Source of the DNA: an uncultured SAR86 cluster bacterium
Lineage (GTDB): Bacteria; Pseudomonadota; Gammaproteobacteria; Magnimaribacterales; AG-339-G14
Direction: 5' to 3'
NCBI GenBank assembly: GCA_902561325.1
Contig: CACEOL010000002.1
Span: 1-64,000, forward strand
Length of the DNA: 64,000 nucleotides
Positions 15,805 through 25,227 of this stretch are shown here, in pieces (within the stretch, counting starts at the first letter, position 1; every line of letters begins with the position of its first letter). The notes below the pieces were generated by a model. The model did no database searches and was not told the origin of the DNA. It saw only the letters and a list, made by a program, of their open reading frames with translations. Made by a program: the position numbers and the translations under genes.

Positions 15805-17285
15805 TGAGTTATTTAGTATTAGCAAGAAAATGGAGACCATCTAATTTTTCAGAAGTTGTTGGTCAAGATCATGCTGTTGCAGCTTTAAAAAATTCCGTTT
15901 CTTCAAAAAATATTCACCACGCATATTTATTTACAGGTACCAGAGGCATCGGAAAAACGTCTATTGCCAGAATCTTAGCAAAAGCACTGAATTGTTCTGA
16001 CTTAATCGATAACTCAGAACCTTGTAATGCTTGTGAATCATGTACATCAATAAATGAAGGAGCTGCAATTGATTTTATTGAGATTGATGCGGCATCCAGA
16101 AGAGGTATTGAAGACACTAAAAATCTTTTAGAAACTATTTCTTATTTGCCTTCATCATCAAAATATAAAATCTATTTGATTGATGAAGTTCATATGCTGA
16201 CTCCTGAAAGTTTTAATGCTTTGCTAAAAAACTTAGAAGAACCGCCTCCGCATGTCATATTTATGTTTGCAACTACAGAATATAAAAAGATTTTTCCCAC
16301 AATAATTTCTAGATGCCTGCAAGTAAACTTAAGTTCTGTCTCTATAAATGTTATTTCGAATCAATTGGGAGAAATTTTTTCAAAAGAAAAAATAAAATAT
16401 GATGAAAATTCCTTGAAGCTTATTGCCGAAGCTGCTCAAGGTAGTATTAGAGATGCTCTGTCTATTTCTGAAAAAGTTATATCCTTTTGCAATAGAGACC
16501 TTAAAGAGAAAGAAGTGAGAGATATTTTGGGAATTCCAGAGCCTGAAATTATTGCGAATCTATTGAAATCAATTTTAGATGAAGACGTAACAGAGGTCCT
16601 ATCAATTCTTGAAAATTATGGCGAATATGAAGATCATGAATATTTATTAAAGTCTTTAATGAATCTAATTCAAGACATTGCAATTAGTCAGTTTGAAAAA
16701 AAAGGAGCTAAAAATAATATCGATGATTTTTTAAAAACCGACCCTTCTAAATTGCAGTTTCTTTATCAGTTAGGACTTTCCAATTTAAAGCACTTTAGTT
16801 TGGGCTACGATTCGTTTTCAATACTGAAAATGACTTTATTAAAAATGGTTGCCTTTTCTCCTGAAAGTCAAAAAAAAAATTCTTTAAGAATTAAAAAACA
16901 AGATAACTTTGAAATTCATTGGCCAGGAATATTCTCTGATTTAAATCTAAATGGCATTTCAAAAAATCTACTCAAGCAAGCAAGTATTATTCGACAAGAA
17001 AATAACCTAAAACTATCTTTTCCAAAAAACGTTCTTTCTATACTTAATGAAGACCAAAAAAAAGATATTGAAAAAAGTTTTGAAGATTATCTAAAAATGG
17101 AACTGGTTTTCATCTATGACGATGAAGTTGATTCAAAACTTACTCCGGAATATGAGTTAAAAAATACAGATAAAGGAATAAGAAAAAATATTAAAAAAAC
17201 CATGGAAAAAGATAAAAACTTCAATGAAATTGTGGGTGGACTAAAAGTTGAATCTGTAAAATTTAATAAAAAAAATGAAACTTAG
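15804..17285 (+). CDS. dnaX: DNA polymerase III tau (and possibly gamma) subunit
   Basis: The clamp-loader ATPase. Walker A is GTRGIGKTS near residue 45, zinc cysteines lie in CSDLIDNSEPCNACESC, the Walker B/DEVH-like box is YLIDEVHML, and the sensor/SRC motif is IISRCLQV. Domains I-III end near residue 360, and the remaining 130 residues are a short tau-specific region. At 493 residues it is shorter than E. coli tau (643). An A10 run at codons 356-359 could produce a gamma-like product (separate entry). It overlaps recR by 11 nt. Confidence 0.94.
   Translation: MSYLVLARKWRPSNFSEVVGQDHAVAALKNSVSSKNIHHAYLFTGTRGIGKTSIARILAKALNCSDLIDNSEPCNACESCTSINEGAAIDFIEIDAASRRGIEDTKNLLETISYLPSSSKYKIYLIDEVHMLTPESFNALLKNLEEPPPHVIFMFATTEYKKIFPTIISRCLQVNLSSVSINVISNQLGEIFSKEKIKYDENSLKLIAEAAQGSIRDALSISEKVISFCNRDLKEKEVRDILGIPEPEIIANLLKSILDEDVTEVLSILENYGEYEDHEYLLKSLMNLIQDIAISQFEKKGAKNNIDDFLKTDPSKLQFLYQLGLSNLKHFSLGYDSFSILKMTLLKMVAFSPESQKKNSLRIKKQDNFEIHWPGIFSDLNLNGISKNLLKQASIIRQENNLKLSFPKNVLSILNEDQKKDIEKSFEDYLKMELVFIYDDEVDSKLTPEYELKNTDKGIRKNIKKTMEKDKNFNEIVGGLKVESVKFNKKNET
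16869..16894 (+). other. dnaX: A10 slippery run in dnaX with nearby stops in both other frames
   Basis: CAAAAAAAAAATTC occupies codons 356-359. A -1 shift reads AAA-TTC-TTT-AAG-AAT-TAA and stops at 16894, giving about 363 residues. A +1 shift meets TAA even earlier (ATT-CTT-TAA). The break falls where domain III of DnaX ends, as it does for E. coli gamma. I see no clear stimulatory hairpin, so transcriptional slippage of the Thermus type is as likely as ribosomal frameshifting. Confidence 0.55.
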
Positions 17286-17874
17286 TCCTAAAATTTCTGA
17301 ATTAATTGATTCATTAAAATCTCTTCCTGGAATTGGTCCAAAATCTGCTAAAAGAATGGCTCTTTCATTATTGAGTTCAGATAAAGAAATTGGCTTATCG
17401 CTTTCCAAATCTATCGAAGATGCAATTTTAAATATTCAATTGTGCCAAAAATGCTATGTTTTAAATGACCAAGAGCTTTGTGAAATTTGTAATTCAACAA
17501 ATAGAAATAACAATTCAATATGTGTTGTAGAATCAACTTCAGATCTTTACTCAATTGAAGAAACATCTGAATTTGATGGCAGGTATTTTGTTCTTAATGG
17601 CCTTCTTTCTCCAATTGATAATATCGGCGCAGAAGAACTAAGAATAGAAAAATTATTAAATCTCATAGAGGAATTCAATTCAAAAGAAGTCATTCTTGCA
17701 TTGAATTCAACATTAGAAGGCGAGGCTACGGCTTATTTTTTATTAGAAAAATTAAAAAAGAAAGATGTGACTGTTACAAGAATCGCACAAGGAGTTCCAG
17801 CAGGTGGAGACTTAAACTATGTTGATAATAATACTCTTAGAAGAGCAATTTCTTTTAGAACTGAATTAAAATAA
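17275..17874 (+). CDS. recR: Recombination protein RecR
   Basis: Works with RecF and RecO to load RecA at gaps. Helix-hairpin-helix [14 protein letters not shown], the zinc motif C-QKC-...-CEIC ([17 protein letters not shown]), and the Toprim domain starting with [15 protein letters not shown] are all present. Length 199 is standard. It follows dnaX with an overlap, as in many gammaproteobacteria, but the usual ybaB gene between them is absent. Confidence 0.95.
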   Translation: MKLSPKISELIDSLKSLPGIGPKSAKRMALSLLSSDKEIGLSLSKSIEDAILNIQLCQKCYVLNDQELCEICNSTNRNNNSICVVESTSDLYSIEETSEFDGRYFVLNGLLSPIDNIGAEELRIEKLLNLIEEFNSKEVILALNSTLEGEATAYFLLEKLKKKDVTVTRIAQGVPAGGDLNYVDNNTLRRAISFRTELK

Positions 17875-17878
17875 AACC

Positions 17879-18451
17879 ATGTCTATCAAATCAGATAATT
17901 GGATAAAAAAAATGTCTCTTGAAAATGACATGATTTCTCCTTTTCAACCTAATCAAGTTAAAACTAATGAAGAAAATAATGAAAAATTAATATCCTACGG
18001 TCTTTCTAGCTATGGTTATGATGTGAGATGTGCAAATGAATTTAAAGTATTCACAAATATCCATTCAGCAACAGTTGATCCAAAAAAATTTGATAGTTCT
18101 AGTTTTATTGACGTTGTGCAAGATGAGTGCGTAATTCCACCTAATTCATTCGCTTTAGCAAGAACGATTGAGTATTTTAAAATTCCAAGAGATGTTCTTA
18201 CTATCTGTCTTGGTAAATCAACTTATGCAAGATGTGGAATTATTGTAAATGTAACTCCTCTTGAGCCTGAATGGGAAGGGCATGTTACCTTAGAATTTTC
18301 TAATACTACTAGCCTTCCAGCTAAAATTTATGCAAATGAAGGCGTAGCTCAAATGTTATTTTTTCAATCAGATGAAATTTGTGAGACCAGTTATAAAGAT
18401 AGGGGCGGGAAGTATCAAGGTCAAAAAGGAGTAACTCTTCCTAAAGCGTAA
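17879..18451 (+). CDS. dcd: dCTP deaminase
   Basis: Deaminates dCTP to dUTP for dTTP synthesis. The active-site segments [10 protein letters not shown] and [18 protein letters not shown] (catalytic Glu) are present, and the C-terminal lid is [13 protein letters not shown]. 190 residues is the usual trimeric-enzyme length. It ends 1 nt before the convergent DUF3108 gene. Confidence 0.95.
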   Translation: MSIKSDNWIKKMSLENDMISPFQPNQVKTNEENNEKLISYGLSSYGYDVRCANEFKVFTNIHSATVDPKKFDSSSFIDVVQDECVIPPNSFALARTIEYFKIPRDVLTICLGKSTYARCGIIVNVTPLEPEWEGHVTLEFSNTTSLPAKIYANEGVAQMLFFQSDEICETSYKDRGGKYQGQKGVTLPKA

Positions 18452-18452
18452 T

Positions 18453-19112
18453 TCAATCTAATTCCCAATCAATATTAAATCCTCTTCCGCCTTGGAAAAC
18501 TTTTATTGTTTCCTTATTAGAGTCATTTTTAATCAAAAATTTAAAGTATCTTTTATCTTCTCTTTGCTCTGTGAATTCAAATACTTCAACAGGTTCTGAT
18601 TTATAAATAATTTCATCTCTTTTGTTAAGAAAGGACTTTATTTTAATTTTTCCTTTATCAAAATAATTTATTTTAAATTGGTCATTTTTAAGAAAATTCA
18701 TTTTAATTTGAATTTGAAGAGTCAAGTTATCATAAAAATTTTCTTCAATTTCAATTGAACCTTTCGACTTTCCAAAAGAGAAGATAACAACTTTTTTATT
18801 TCCTTTTTTTTCAACTCTATAAGTTTGATGATCTTTTCTTAGGCCTCCTAAAATATCTAGTTTTCTATAACCAGATTCTAAATAAACAGTACCATTATCT
18901 ATACTAAAAATAGATTCTTGTTTCAAAGTAAAGAGGGGATGTTTACCAAAGGATGAAATTTTCCAACTATTTTCAGATATTTTTACTAAAGTTTCCTTTA
19001 CCGATGCATTTGATTTTGAAGAATAATAATTTTCATAAGGATGCAAATCAAATAAGAATATTTGATTACAAAAAAAATAAAACAAAAAATTAAATAAAAT
19101 ATTCTTTGCCAT
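18453..19112 (-). CDS. DUF3108 family protein
   Basis: 219 residues from the second Met (MAKNILFNF), which gives a clean N-terminal hydrophobic signal; the ORF track starts 6 codons earlier. The body is beta-rich, with the alternating pattern of DUF3108 proteins (YRVEKKGNKKVVIFSF, KSEPVEVFEFTEQRED). DUF3108 genes are often found beside purN/purM in gammaproteobacteria. They are thought to be exported and have no established function. Its 5' end overlaps the purN end by 23 nt. Confidence 0.75.
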   Translation of the reverse strand: MAKNILFNFLFYFFCNQIFLFDLHPYENYYSSKSNASVKETLVKISENSWKISSFGKHPLFTLKQESIFSIDNGTVYLESGYRKLDILGGLRKDHQTYRVEKKGNKKVVIFSFGKSKGSIEIEENFYDNLTLQIQIKMNFLKNDQFKINYFDKGKIKIKSFLNKRDEIIYKSEPVEVFEFTEQREDKRYFKFLIKNDSNKETIKVFQGGRGFNIDWELD

Positions 19113-19737
19113 TTTTATGAAAGACGTCATCTATTTTTATTTTATTATCAATAGTAGATATTCTACCTTCCTGAAATTCAGATAATATTTTTGGATAAAT
19201 ATAATGTTCTAATTTATGAATTCTGTTTTCAAGATTGCTTTCTTTTTCTCCATCTTCGACTTTAACTTTTATGAAGCCGATAATCGGACCACTATCTAAC
19301 CCCTCATCTACAATGTGAACCGTAACTCCATGTTCTTTATCTTTATTTTCAAGAACTTTTTTATGAGTATTTAGACCTGGATATTTTGGTAAAAGAGAAG
19401 GGTGAATATTAATGATTTTTTTTGGAAAATTTCTTATAAAATTTGGTCCTAGTATTCTCATAAAACCTGCAAGAACAATATAATCAACACTTTCTTGTTC
19501 TAATGTTTCCATAAGTCTCAGATCATAGGATTCCCTATCTTCAAAATCTCTATGATCTATACATAAATTTTTTATGTTATGTTTTTTTGCTCTCTGTAAA
19601 CCAAAAGCATCTTTGTTATTAGAAATTACAATTTTTATAGCAGCTTTTAACTGTCCTTTTTCAATGCTATCAATTATTGCTTGAAAATTTGTACCATTTC
19701 CTGACAAAAGAACTGCTAAAGATAACTTTTTACTCAT
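19090..19737 (-). CDS. purN: Phosphoribosylglycinamide formyltransferase PurN
   Basis: Transfers the formyl group from 10-formyl-THF to GAR in purine synthesis. LLSGNGTNFQAIID binds the phosphate, and the catalytic set is visible as NIHPSLLPKYPGLNTH (Asn, His) and HIVDEGLDSGPI (Asp). Length 215 is normal. It directly follows purM with no gap and forms the standard purMN operon. Confidence 0.96.
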   Translation of the reverse strand: MSKKLSLAVLLSGNGTNFQAIIDSIEKGQLKAAIKIVISNNKDAFGLQRAKKHNIKNLCIDHRDFEDRESYDLRLMETLEQESVDYIVLAGFMRILGPNFIRNFPKKIINIHPSLLPKYPGLNTHKKVLENKDKEHGVTVHIVDEGLDSGPIIGFIKVKVEDGEKESNLENRIHKLEHYIYPKILSEFQEGRISTIDNKIKIDDVFHKNGKEYFI

Positions 19738-20775
19738 TTAGAAAATGATTTTTGTATTAGATTTTTTTGGACCTATAAAACCTAATTCAAAATGAGGCAT
19801 TTTTAATTTTTTTAAATGATTCTTGCATTGTGCAAGATCACTTTTACTAATAGAAAGTATCATGCCAATGCCACAGTTAAACGTAGACAGCATCTCCATT
19901 TTAGATAGACTTGATTTTGACTCGATTAAACGAAAAAGATCATCATTAAAAGGATATTTAGATTCTAAAGAAATATATGCAGATAAATTATTTGGAATTA
20001 TCCTTTCAAGATTTCCCGTAAGTCCGCCTCCAGTAATATGACTTAAGGCATTCAATTTAATTTTTTTCTTTAAGGATAAAATTTCATTTACATAGATTTT
20101 TGTAGGGTGTAAAAGAGCTTTTCCAAGAGTCGACCTTTTAAACTTTTGATTCAATTTAATCTTCTTTTTTTCAATAAGTTTTCTAATTAAAGAAAAGCCA
20201 TTTGAATGCAATCCATTAGATTTTAAACCTATCAAAACATCTCCCTTTTTTACCTGATTACTTAGCTTCTTTGAATCTTTTTCTAGTACTCCAACACAAA
20301 AGCCCGCTAAGTCAAATTTGCCTTTAGGAAAAGCATTAGGGTGTTCTGCTGTCTCTCCGCCAATTAAAGAACAGCGAGAATCTCTACATCCTTTTGTTAT
20401 TCCTTTAATTATTTCTTTTGAAACTTTAAGATTTATTTTATCTGTAACAAGGTAATCCAGAAAAAAAAGTGGCTCAGCTTGCAAAGTAATTAAATCATTT
20501 ACACACATTGCAACTAAATCAATACCAATGGAATCATAAATTTTCAATGCGTCAGCGATTTCAATTTTTGTGCCTACTCCATCGGTACAACTTATCAAAA
20601 CAGGATTTTTATATTTTTTAGGAAGAACAGAGGCAGCAGCAAAACCTCCTATAGAGCCAATAATTTCTTTTCTAAAGGTTGTCTTAGCCAAAGGTTTGAT
20701 GATATCAACTAATTGATCACCTCTTTTTATGCTTACTCCAGAAGAAGCATAGGAAGTTTTGTTTGATTTAGACAA
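19738..20775 (-). CDS. purM: Phosphoribosylformylglycinamidine cyclo-ligase PurM
   Basis: ATP-dependent ring closure giving AIR. SYASSGVSIKRGDQLVD at the N-terminus, the ISCTDGVGTKIEIA loop, VNDLITLQAEPLFFLDY and GGGLTGNLERIIP are AIR-synthetase signatures. 345 residues is typical. It is the first gene of purMN and is divergent from the DUF2066 gene, with about 50 nt between them for both promoters. Confidence 0.96.
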   Translation of the reverse strand: MSKSNKTSYASSGVSIKRGDQLVDIIKPLAKTTFRKEIIGSIGGFAAASVLPKKYKNPVLISCTDGVGTKIEIADALKIYDSIGIDLVAMCVNDLITLQAEPLFFLDYLVTDKINLKVSKEIIKGITKGCRDSRCSLIGGETAEHPNAFPKGKFDLAGFCVGVLEKDSKKLSNQVKKGDVLIGLKSNGLHSNGFSLIRKLIEKKKIKLNQKFKRSTLGKALLHPTKIYVNEILSLKKKIKLNALSHITGGGLTGNLERIIPNNLSAYISLESKYPFNDDLFRLIESKSSLSKMEMLSTFNCGIGMILSISKSDLAQCKNHLKKLKMPHFELGFIGPKKSNTKIIF

Positions 20776-20825
20776 AGGACTTTGAATTTAAGTTCTATTA
20801 AAAAAACATATTATAATCATTTTTA

Positions 20826-21824
20826 ATGTTAAAAATTATTAAAGTTATTTTTTTTATCACACTTATTTTATCTGCTTTAAATTTATTAAGTGAGGATTAC
20901 TCTACAATTGTTCAGGGAAATGATGACGATGTTTCAGAATTACTTCAAAGGGCTTTAAATCAGTCAATACTAAAAGTTTTAGGCAGTCAAAGAGACTTCA
21001 ATCTTAATCAAAAAAAATTCAAAAAATTAAATCCTGACAATTTTGTTAGAGAGTATAAATTTATTAAATTTAATGATGAAGAAGCTCTTGAGGTTACGAT
21101 TGATTTAAAAGAACTTCAAGAAAAGCTTCTAGAACTTAATCTTGGAATTTCTTTTCTAAAAAATCCTAAAGTTACAGCTTGGGTTTTGTGTAAATCAGAT
21201 TTTTCATCTCTTCAAGCTGCTAAATCTTTAGAGCAGAAATGTAAGTTTGTAAAAAAAGAATTTGATAAGGTTGCTAATGAAAGGGGGATAACAATTATTT
21301 ATCCTATTTTAGACTCTAAAGATATTAGTTTATTTAGTTTTGATAATGATTCTAATTTAGAGAACTTAACTATTTTTAATGACCGTTATCCTTCCGACGG
21401 ATGGTTGTTTTGTGAGATTTCAAGTTTTAGTGAATGGTGTTTTCTTCCAGAAGAGATTGAGAAGAAATTTTCTCAATTAGATCTTGAATCTAAGTATAAG
21501 CCAACAATTGGAATAAATATTTTAATTGATAACTTGTTTAGCAACCGAAGACTTAAAGCGGCATCACAATCTAATTTTCCATACTATTTAGAAATAAGAG
21601 GGTTAAAAAAGTTTTCTGATTATGCAGACTTTGAAAGTATTTTAAAAAACATTTTATTTATTAATAATCTGAGGTTATTGTCATTAAGAAATAATTCAGC
21701 TACTTATAGTTTCAATCTACTATCAGAGGAAATGAATCTTTTGAATTACTTTGGTGAAATTGAAAAATTAATTCTAATAAACAAAGAAAAGGATAAAGTT
21801 TTCTTAGCCTTAGGTGAACAATGA
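20826..21824 (+). CDS. DUF2066 family exported protein
   Basis: 332 residues with an N-terminal signal (IKVIFFITLILSALNLLS). The N-terminal segment (SELLQRALNQSILKVLGSQRDF) and the position opposite purM and before a PgsA-like gene and hda match the DUF2066 group of gammaproteobacteria. No function is known. Its stop overlaps the next start by 4 nt. Confidence 0.75.
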   Translation: MLKIIKVIFFITLILSALNLLSEDYSTIVQGNDDDVSELLQRALNQSILKVLGSQRDFNLNQKKFKKLNPDNFVREYKFIKFNDEEALEVTIDLKELQEKLLELNLGISFLKNPKVTAWVLCKSDFSSLQAAKSLEQKCKFVKKEFDKVANERGITIIYPILDSKDISLFSFDNDSNLENLTIFNDRYPSDGWLFCEISSFSEWCFLPEEIEKKFSQLDLESKYKPTIGINILIDNLFSNRRLKAASQSNFPYYLEIRGLKKFSDYADFESILKNILFINNLRLLSLRNNSATYSFNLLSEEMNLLNYFGEIEKLILINKEKDKVFLALGEQ

Positions 21825-22372
21825 TTGTATCTTCAATACCAAATTTCTTAACCGTTTTTCGTTTTTTTTTGGTTTACCCGATTGTAATAAGTATCTTAGA
21901 AGAAAATTATCAAATTACCCTTTTTTTCTTTTTTCTGGCAGGTATATCTGATTTTTTAGATGGATATCTTGCTAGAAAGTTTTCTTGGGAAAGTAGATTT
22001 GGCAAAATATTCGATCCTATTTCAGATAAAGTCCTTGTCATTGCCACACTTATTTCTCTTTCTTTAGTAGGAGAAATAAATATTTATTTAACTATGTTTC
22101 TTCTTAGTAGAGATTTATTTATTGTTGTTGGCGTTATTTTGTCATCTCTTCTAATTGATAACTACGAAATAAAGCCCTATTTCTCTGGAAAATTTAATAG
22201 TTTTGTTTTGATGACTTACCTAGGATTCGTAATTATTGAGGTCTCATTTGGTCTTGTTCCTATAGTCTTCTTAAATTTTCTGATGGTAGCGCTCTTAATA
22301 ACTTCTCTTTATAGCGTAATTGAATACTTAAACTATCCAGGTAGAAAAGTAATTTCCCAAATATTCTTTTAA
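21821..22372 (+). CDS. CDP-alcohol phosphatidyltransferase (PgsA-like)
   Basis: 183 residues with several membrane helices and a complete CDP-alcohol phosphotransferase motif D-x2-DG-x2-AR-x8-G-x3-D-x3-D, read as DFLDGYLAR...GKIFDPISD. It transfers a phosphatidyl group from CDP-diacylglycerol to an alcohol such as glycerol 3-phosphate. The acceptor cannot be told from the sequence. It overlaps both neighbours by a few bases, in the purM/DUF2066/hda arrangement common in gammaproteobacteria. Confidence 0.88.
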   Translation: MIVSSIPNFLTVFRFFLVYPIVISILEENYQITLFFFFLAGISDFLDGYLARKFSWESRFGKIFDPISDKVLVIATLISLSLVGEINIYLTMFLLSRDLFIVVGVILSSLLIDNYEIKPYFSGKFNSFVLMTYLGFVIIEVSFGLVPIVFLNFLMVALLITSLYSVIEYLNYPGRKVISQIFF

Positions 22373-23031
22373 TGAATCAAAAAGTTTTAGATATTTTCTT
22401 GCCCAAAGAGAGATCATTGGAGCAGTTGAAAAACTTTTCATTTTTAAAAAAAATGATCTCTGAAATTGAGTTATTTTTTAATAATGACGAAAATTTTTTA
22501 TTACTAAATATTAAAGAAGATTTAATTAGAAATTATTTATTTCATGCTTCTTTAAATACCTACAAAAAACAACCCAAAATAATCGATCTAAATGAAAATA
22601 TTTTCAACCCGGAAGAATTTAAAAATCCAATGGTGTTTATAAAAAACTTATCAAGCGATACTTTAAATGAAGAATCAGAGATTTTTCTGTTTAATGGATT
22701 TAATTATTGTTTGAACAAAAATACCAAAATCTTATTTTCAAGTAATGATTTCATTAAAAATTTAGATATTAAATTGGCAGATCTTGAATCAAGATTGAAT
22801 ACCGTTTTACCTGTTGAGATTTTAAATCCTCCTGATGAAGAAAAAATGAACTTAATTAACTTTGAACTTCAGCAAAGGGGCTTAGAAATCAATGACAAAG
22901 AAATGAAATACATATTTACGCATCATTCTCGAGATTTAAATAGTTTATTAAATTTGGCAGAAAAACTTGATGAAATCTCCCATCAAGAAAAAAAATCTAT
23001 TTCAATAAATTTAATAAAGAAAATTATTTAA
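22372..23031 (+). CDS. hda: DnaA regulatory inactivator Hda-like protein
   Basis: 219 residues related to the DnaA AAA+ domain. With the clamp, Hda stimulates ATP hydrolysis by DnaA after initiation. The N-terminus contains a possible clamp-binding segment (QKVLDIFLP). A clear Walker A is not visible and the sequence is divergent. The C-terminal LNLINFELQQRGLEINDKEMKYIF and HHSRDLNSLLNLAEKLD match the DnaA-like lid. Assignment leans on this and the conserved location after the DUF2066 and PgsA-like genes. Confidence 0.75.
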   Translation: MNQKVLDIFLPKERSLEQLKNFSFLKKMISEIELFFNNDENFLLLNIKEDLIRNYLFHASLNTYKKQPKIIDLNENIFNPEEFKNPMVFIKNLSSDTLNEESEIFLFNGFNYCLNKNTKILFSSNDFIKNLDIKLADLESRLNTVLPVEILNPPDEEKMNLINFELQQRGLEINDKEMKYIFTHHSRDLNSLLNLAEKLDEISHQEKKSISINLIKKII

Positions 23032-23034
23032 AAA

Positions 23035-24762
23035 CTATCTTAATTCAGGACAAACTAAACAAATTAAGTTCGTTTCAATTTTTTTCTTACTGACAAGTCT
23101 TTGAATATCTATTGATTCTATAAAGCCAAAAAGGCTATAAGTTGAATTCAAAAAAGAATTAAAAGATGCAAATAAATCATCAACAATTCCTGGAGAAGTA
23201 GATATATATTTTATTTTGAAATCTGAAATTCCTGATTTCTCTTCAAGAATTTTAATACCATCTTGAAATACCCCAAGAGAGTCGACAAGATTATTTTGAA
23301 GAGCTGATTTGCCAGACCATATTCTTCCTTGGGCAATCTTTTCAGTATTATCGATAGTTAACTGTCGGTTCTTTGACACAAGCTTGATAAATTTATTGTA
23401 AGAACCATCAACATAACTTTGCATAAACGAAGATAAGTTATCATTAGGAGGTTCCAATAACGAAAAATTTAATTCGTTGGTAGAAACCTTATCAAAGAGT
23501 ATTCCAACATTTTCAAAGGAATCTTTAAAATTAGGTAAGGCTGCCCAGACACCAATGGACCCAGTAAGAGTAAATGGGTTTGCAATTATTGTATTTTGAT
23601 TCATAGAAATCCAATAACCTCCCGATGCAGCAATATCTCCCATTGAGATTACTATTGGAATTTTTTTATTGAGAAGTTCTAATCTTTGTCTGATTATTTC
23701 TGAGGCAAAACCACTTCCTCCTGGAGAATTTACTCTCAGAAATAAACCTTTAATTGACATATCTTTATCAATTTTATCGAGAGTTTTTGAAAAGTTTTCA
23801 CTGGAGATCGCTCCTTCTGCATATTCACCATCTATTATTTCTCCAGAGGCTACTAAGACAGCAAATTTATTATCTGAAGAATTTTCATTTTTCAAGAGCG
23901 CTAGGTTATCTTTAAAAGATATTATTTTTTCCTCAACGAGCGAAGATAGATAGTCATTTAAGTTCGTTCTTACAATTAAAGTGTCAATTAAAGCTTCGCT
24001 TTTGGCTAGCTTTGCAGTGTCACCATCAAATTTTTCCGTTAATTTTCCGAGATTATTTATGTAATTATCTATTTTTAAATCTGAAATTTTACTTCTATTT
24101 TTTGTAATTATTTCTTTCCAAGAATCCCAGACTTCAGAAAGATAAGAAGATGTTTGGAGTCTATCTTCTTCAGATAAATTATCTCGAGTAAAAGTGTCCA
24201 ATGCTGATTTATATTTTCCAGAAACAAAAGTTGATACGCCAATATTAAGTTTTTCCAATAATTGTTTAATAAAAGGTTTCTGTGAAGAAAATCCATCTAA
24301 AAGAACTAAACCATTCTGATTCAATAAAATAGAATCAGCATAAGAAGCCAAAAGATAGTTTTTCTTGTCGTAAAAATCAGAATAAGCAATTACTTTTTTG
24401 CCCTGGCTTTTGAAACTATCTATGGCTTGACCAATTTCTAAGATACCAGTGAATGAAATGTCTAAATAGGTTAAATCCATAAATAGTATCTTTACTTCTT
24501 CTTCTGTACCAGCCGTTTCAATAGCCGAAATTATTTCAAACAAATTCAATTCATAGGTTTCCCTCTCAAAAAAAGAAAGATTTGAATTCGTTGTTTCGTT
24601 TATTTTTTTTGGGGCAAAGGTTATTACAGGACTTAGGTCTTCCTTGACGTCGCTAACCAAAAAAGTGATTGCAATGAACAACAAAGCCAAAATGAAAAAT
24701 AGATTCAAAATAACTTTTCTTGTTAGGTCAATGAAGTTGAAAAATTTTCTTAAGAAGCTCAT
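23035..24762 (-). CDS. sppA: Signal peptide peptidase SppA, 67K type
   Basis: An inner-membrane serine protease that degrades cleaved signal peptides. There is one membrane helix near residue 15-35. The duplicated S49 architecture holds the catalytic Lys in the first half (VSGKYKSALDTFTRDNLS) and the Ser in the second (GDIAASGGYWISM). Length 575 fits the long E. coli-type form. It converges on hda and is divergent from the TlpA-like gene. Confidence 0.92.
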   Translation of the reverse strand: MSFLRKFFNFIDLTRKVILNLFFILALLFIAITFLVSDVKEDLSPVITFAPKKINETTNSNLSFFERETYELNLFEIISAIETAGTEEEVKILFMDLTYLDISFTGILEIGQAIDSFKSQGKKVIAYSDFYDKKNYLLASYADSILLNQNGLVLLDGFSSQKPFIKQLLEKLNIGVSTFVSGKYKSALDTFTRDNLSEEDRLQTSSYLSEVWDSWKEIITKNRSKISDLKIDNYINNLGKLTEKFDGDTAKLAKSEALIDTLIVRTNLNDYLSSLVEEKIISFKDNLALLKNENSSDNKFAVLVASGEIIDGEYAEGAISSENFSKTLDKIDKDMSIKGLFLRVNSPGGSGFASEIIRQRLELLNKKIPIVISMGDIAASGGYWISMNQNTIIANPFTLTGSIGVWAALPNFKDSFENVGILFDKVSTNELNFSLLEPPNDNLSSFMQSYVDGSYNKFIKLVSKNRQLTIDNTEKIAQGRIWSGKSALQNNLVDSLGVFQDGIKILEEKSGISDFKIKYISTSPGIVDDLFASFNSFLNSTYSLFGFIESIDIQRLVSKKKIETNLICLVCPELR

Positions 24763-24786
24763 TTAAAGAAGTATTATATAAAGATT

Positions 24787-25227
24787 ATGAAGTCTATTTT
24801 TAATAATTTTTTGATAATTTTTCTTCTGCTCTCTTGCTCAAAACCGGATTTCAATGTTTTTGAAGGAAAAGGAGTTTTTCTTGATGATTTAAAAGGTAAA
24901 TGGATAGTTTTTAACTATTGGGCAGATTGGTGTCCTCCTTGTATAAAAGAAATTCCTGAATTAAATAATCTTCAGTCTAATTTCTCTGATGATTTAAAAG
25001 TTTTTTTAATTAACTTTGATATGTTGGAAGGAGAGGAATTAAAACAACAGTTAGAAAAATTTAATGTACAAGTAGACTCTTTATTAACAGACCCTTCTAT
25101 TATTTATGATTGGGTCATACCAGAGAACCTTCCTGTTACATTTATTGTTAATAGAAAAGGAGAATTGGAACTTACGTTAGTTGGACCGCAAACAGAAGAA
25201 GAAATTATTAAATTGTTATCTCTTTAA
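24787..25227 (+). CDS. TlpA/ResA-like thioredoxin lipoprotein
   Basis: 146 residues with a lipoprotein signal (FLLLSC) and one thioredoxin domain. The active site is WADWCPPCIKEIPEL, and a cis-Pro lies in ENLPVTFIVN. It is probably a membrane-tethered periplasmic thiol reductase; DsbD upstream could reduce it. It overlaps the convergent M23 gene by 4 nt. Confidence 0.9.
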   Translation: MKSIFNNFLIIFLLLSCSKPDFNVFEGKGVFLDDLKGKWIVFNYWADWCPPCIKEIPELNNLQSNFSDDLKVFLINFDMLEGEELKQQLEKFNVQVDSLLTDPSIIYDWVIPENLPVTFIVNRKGELELTLVGPQTEEEIIKLLSL

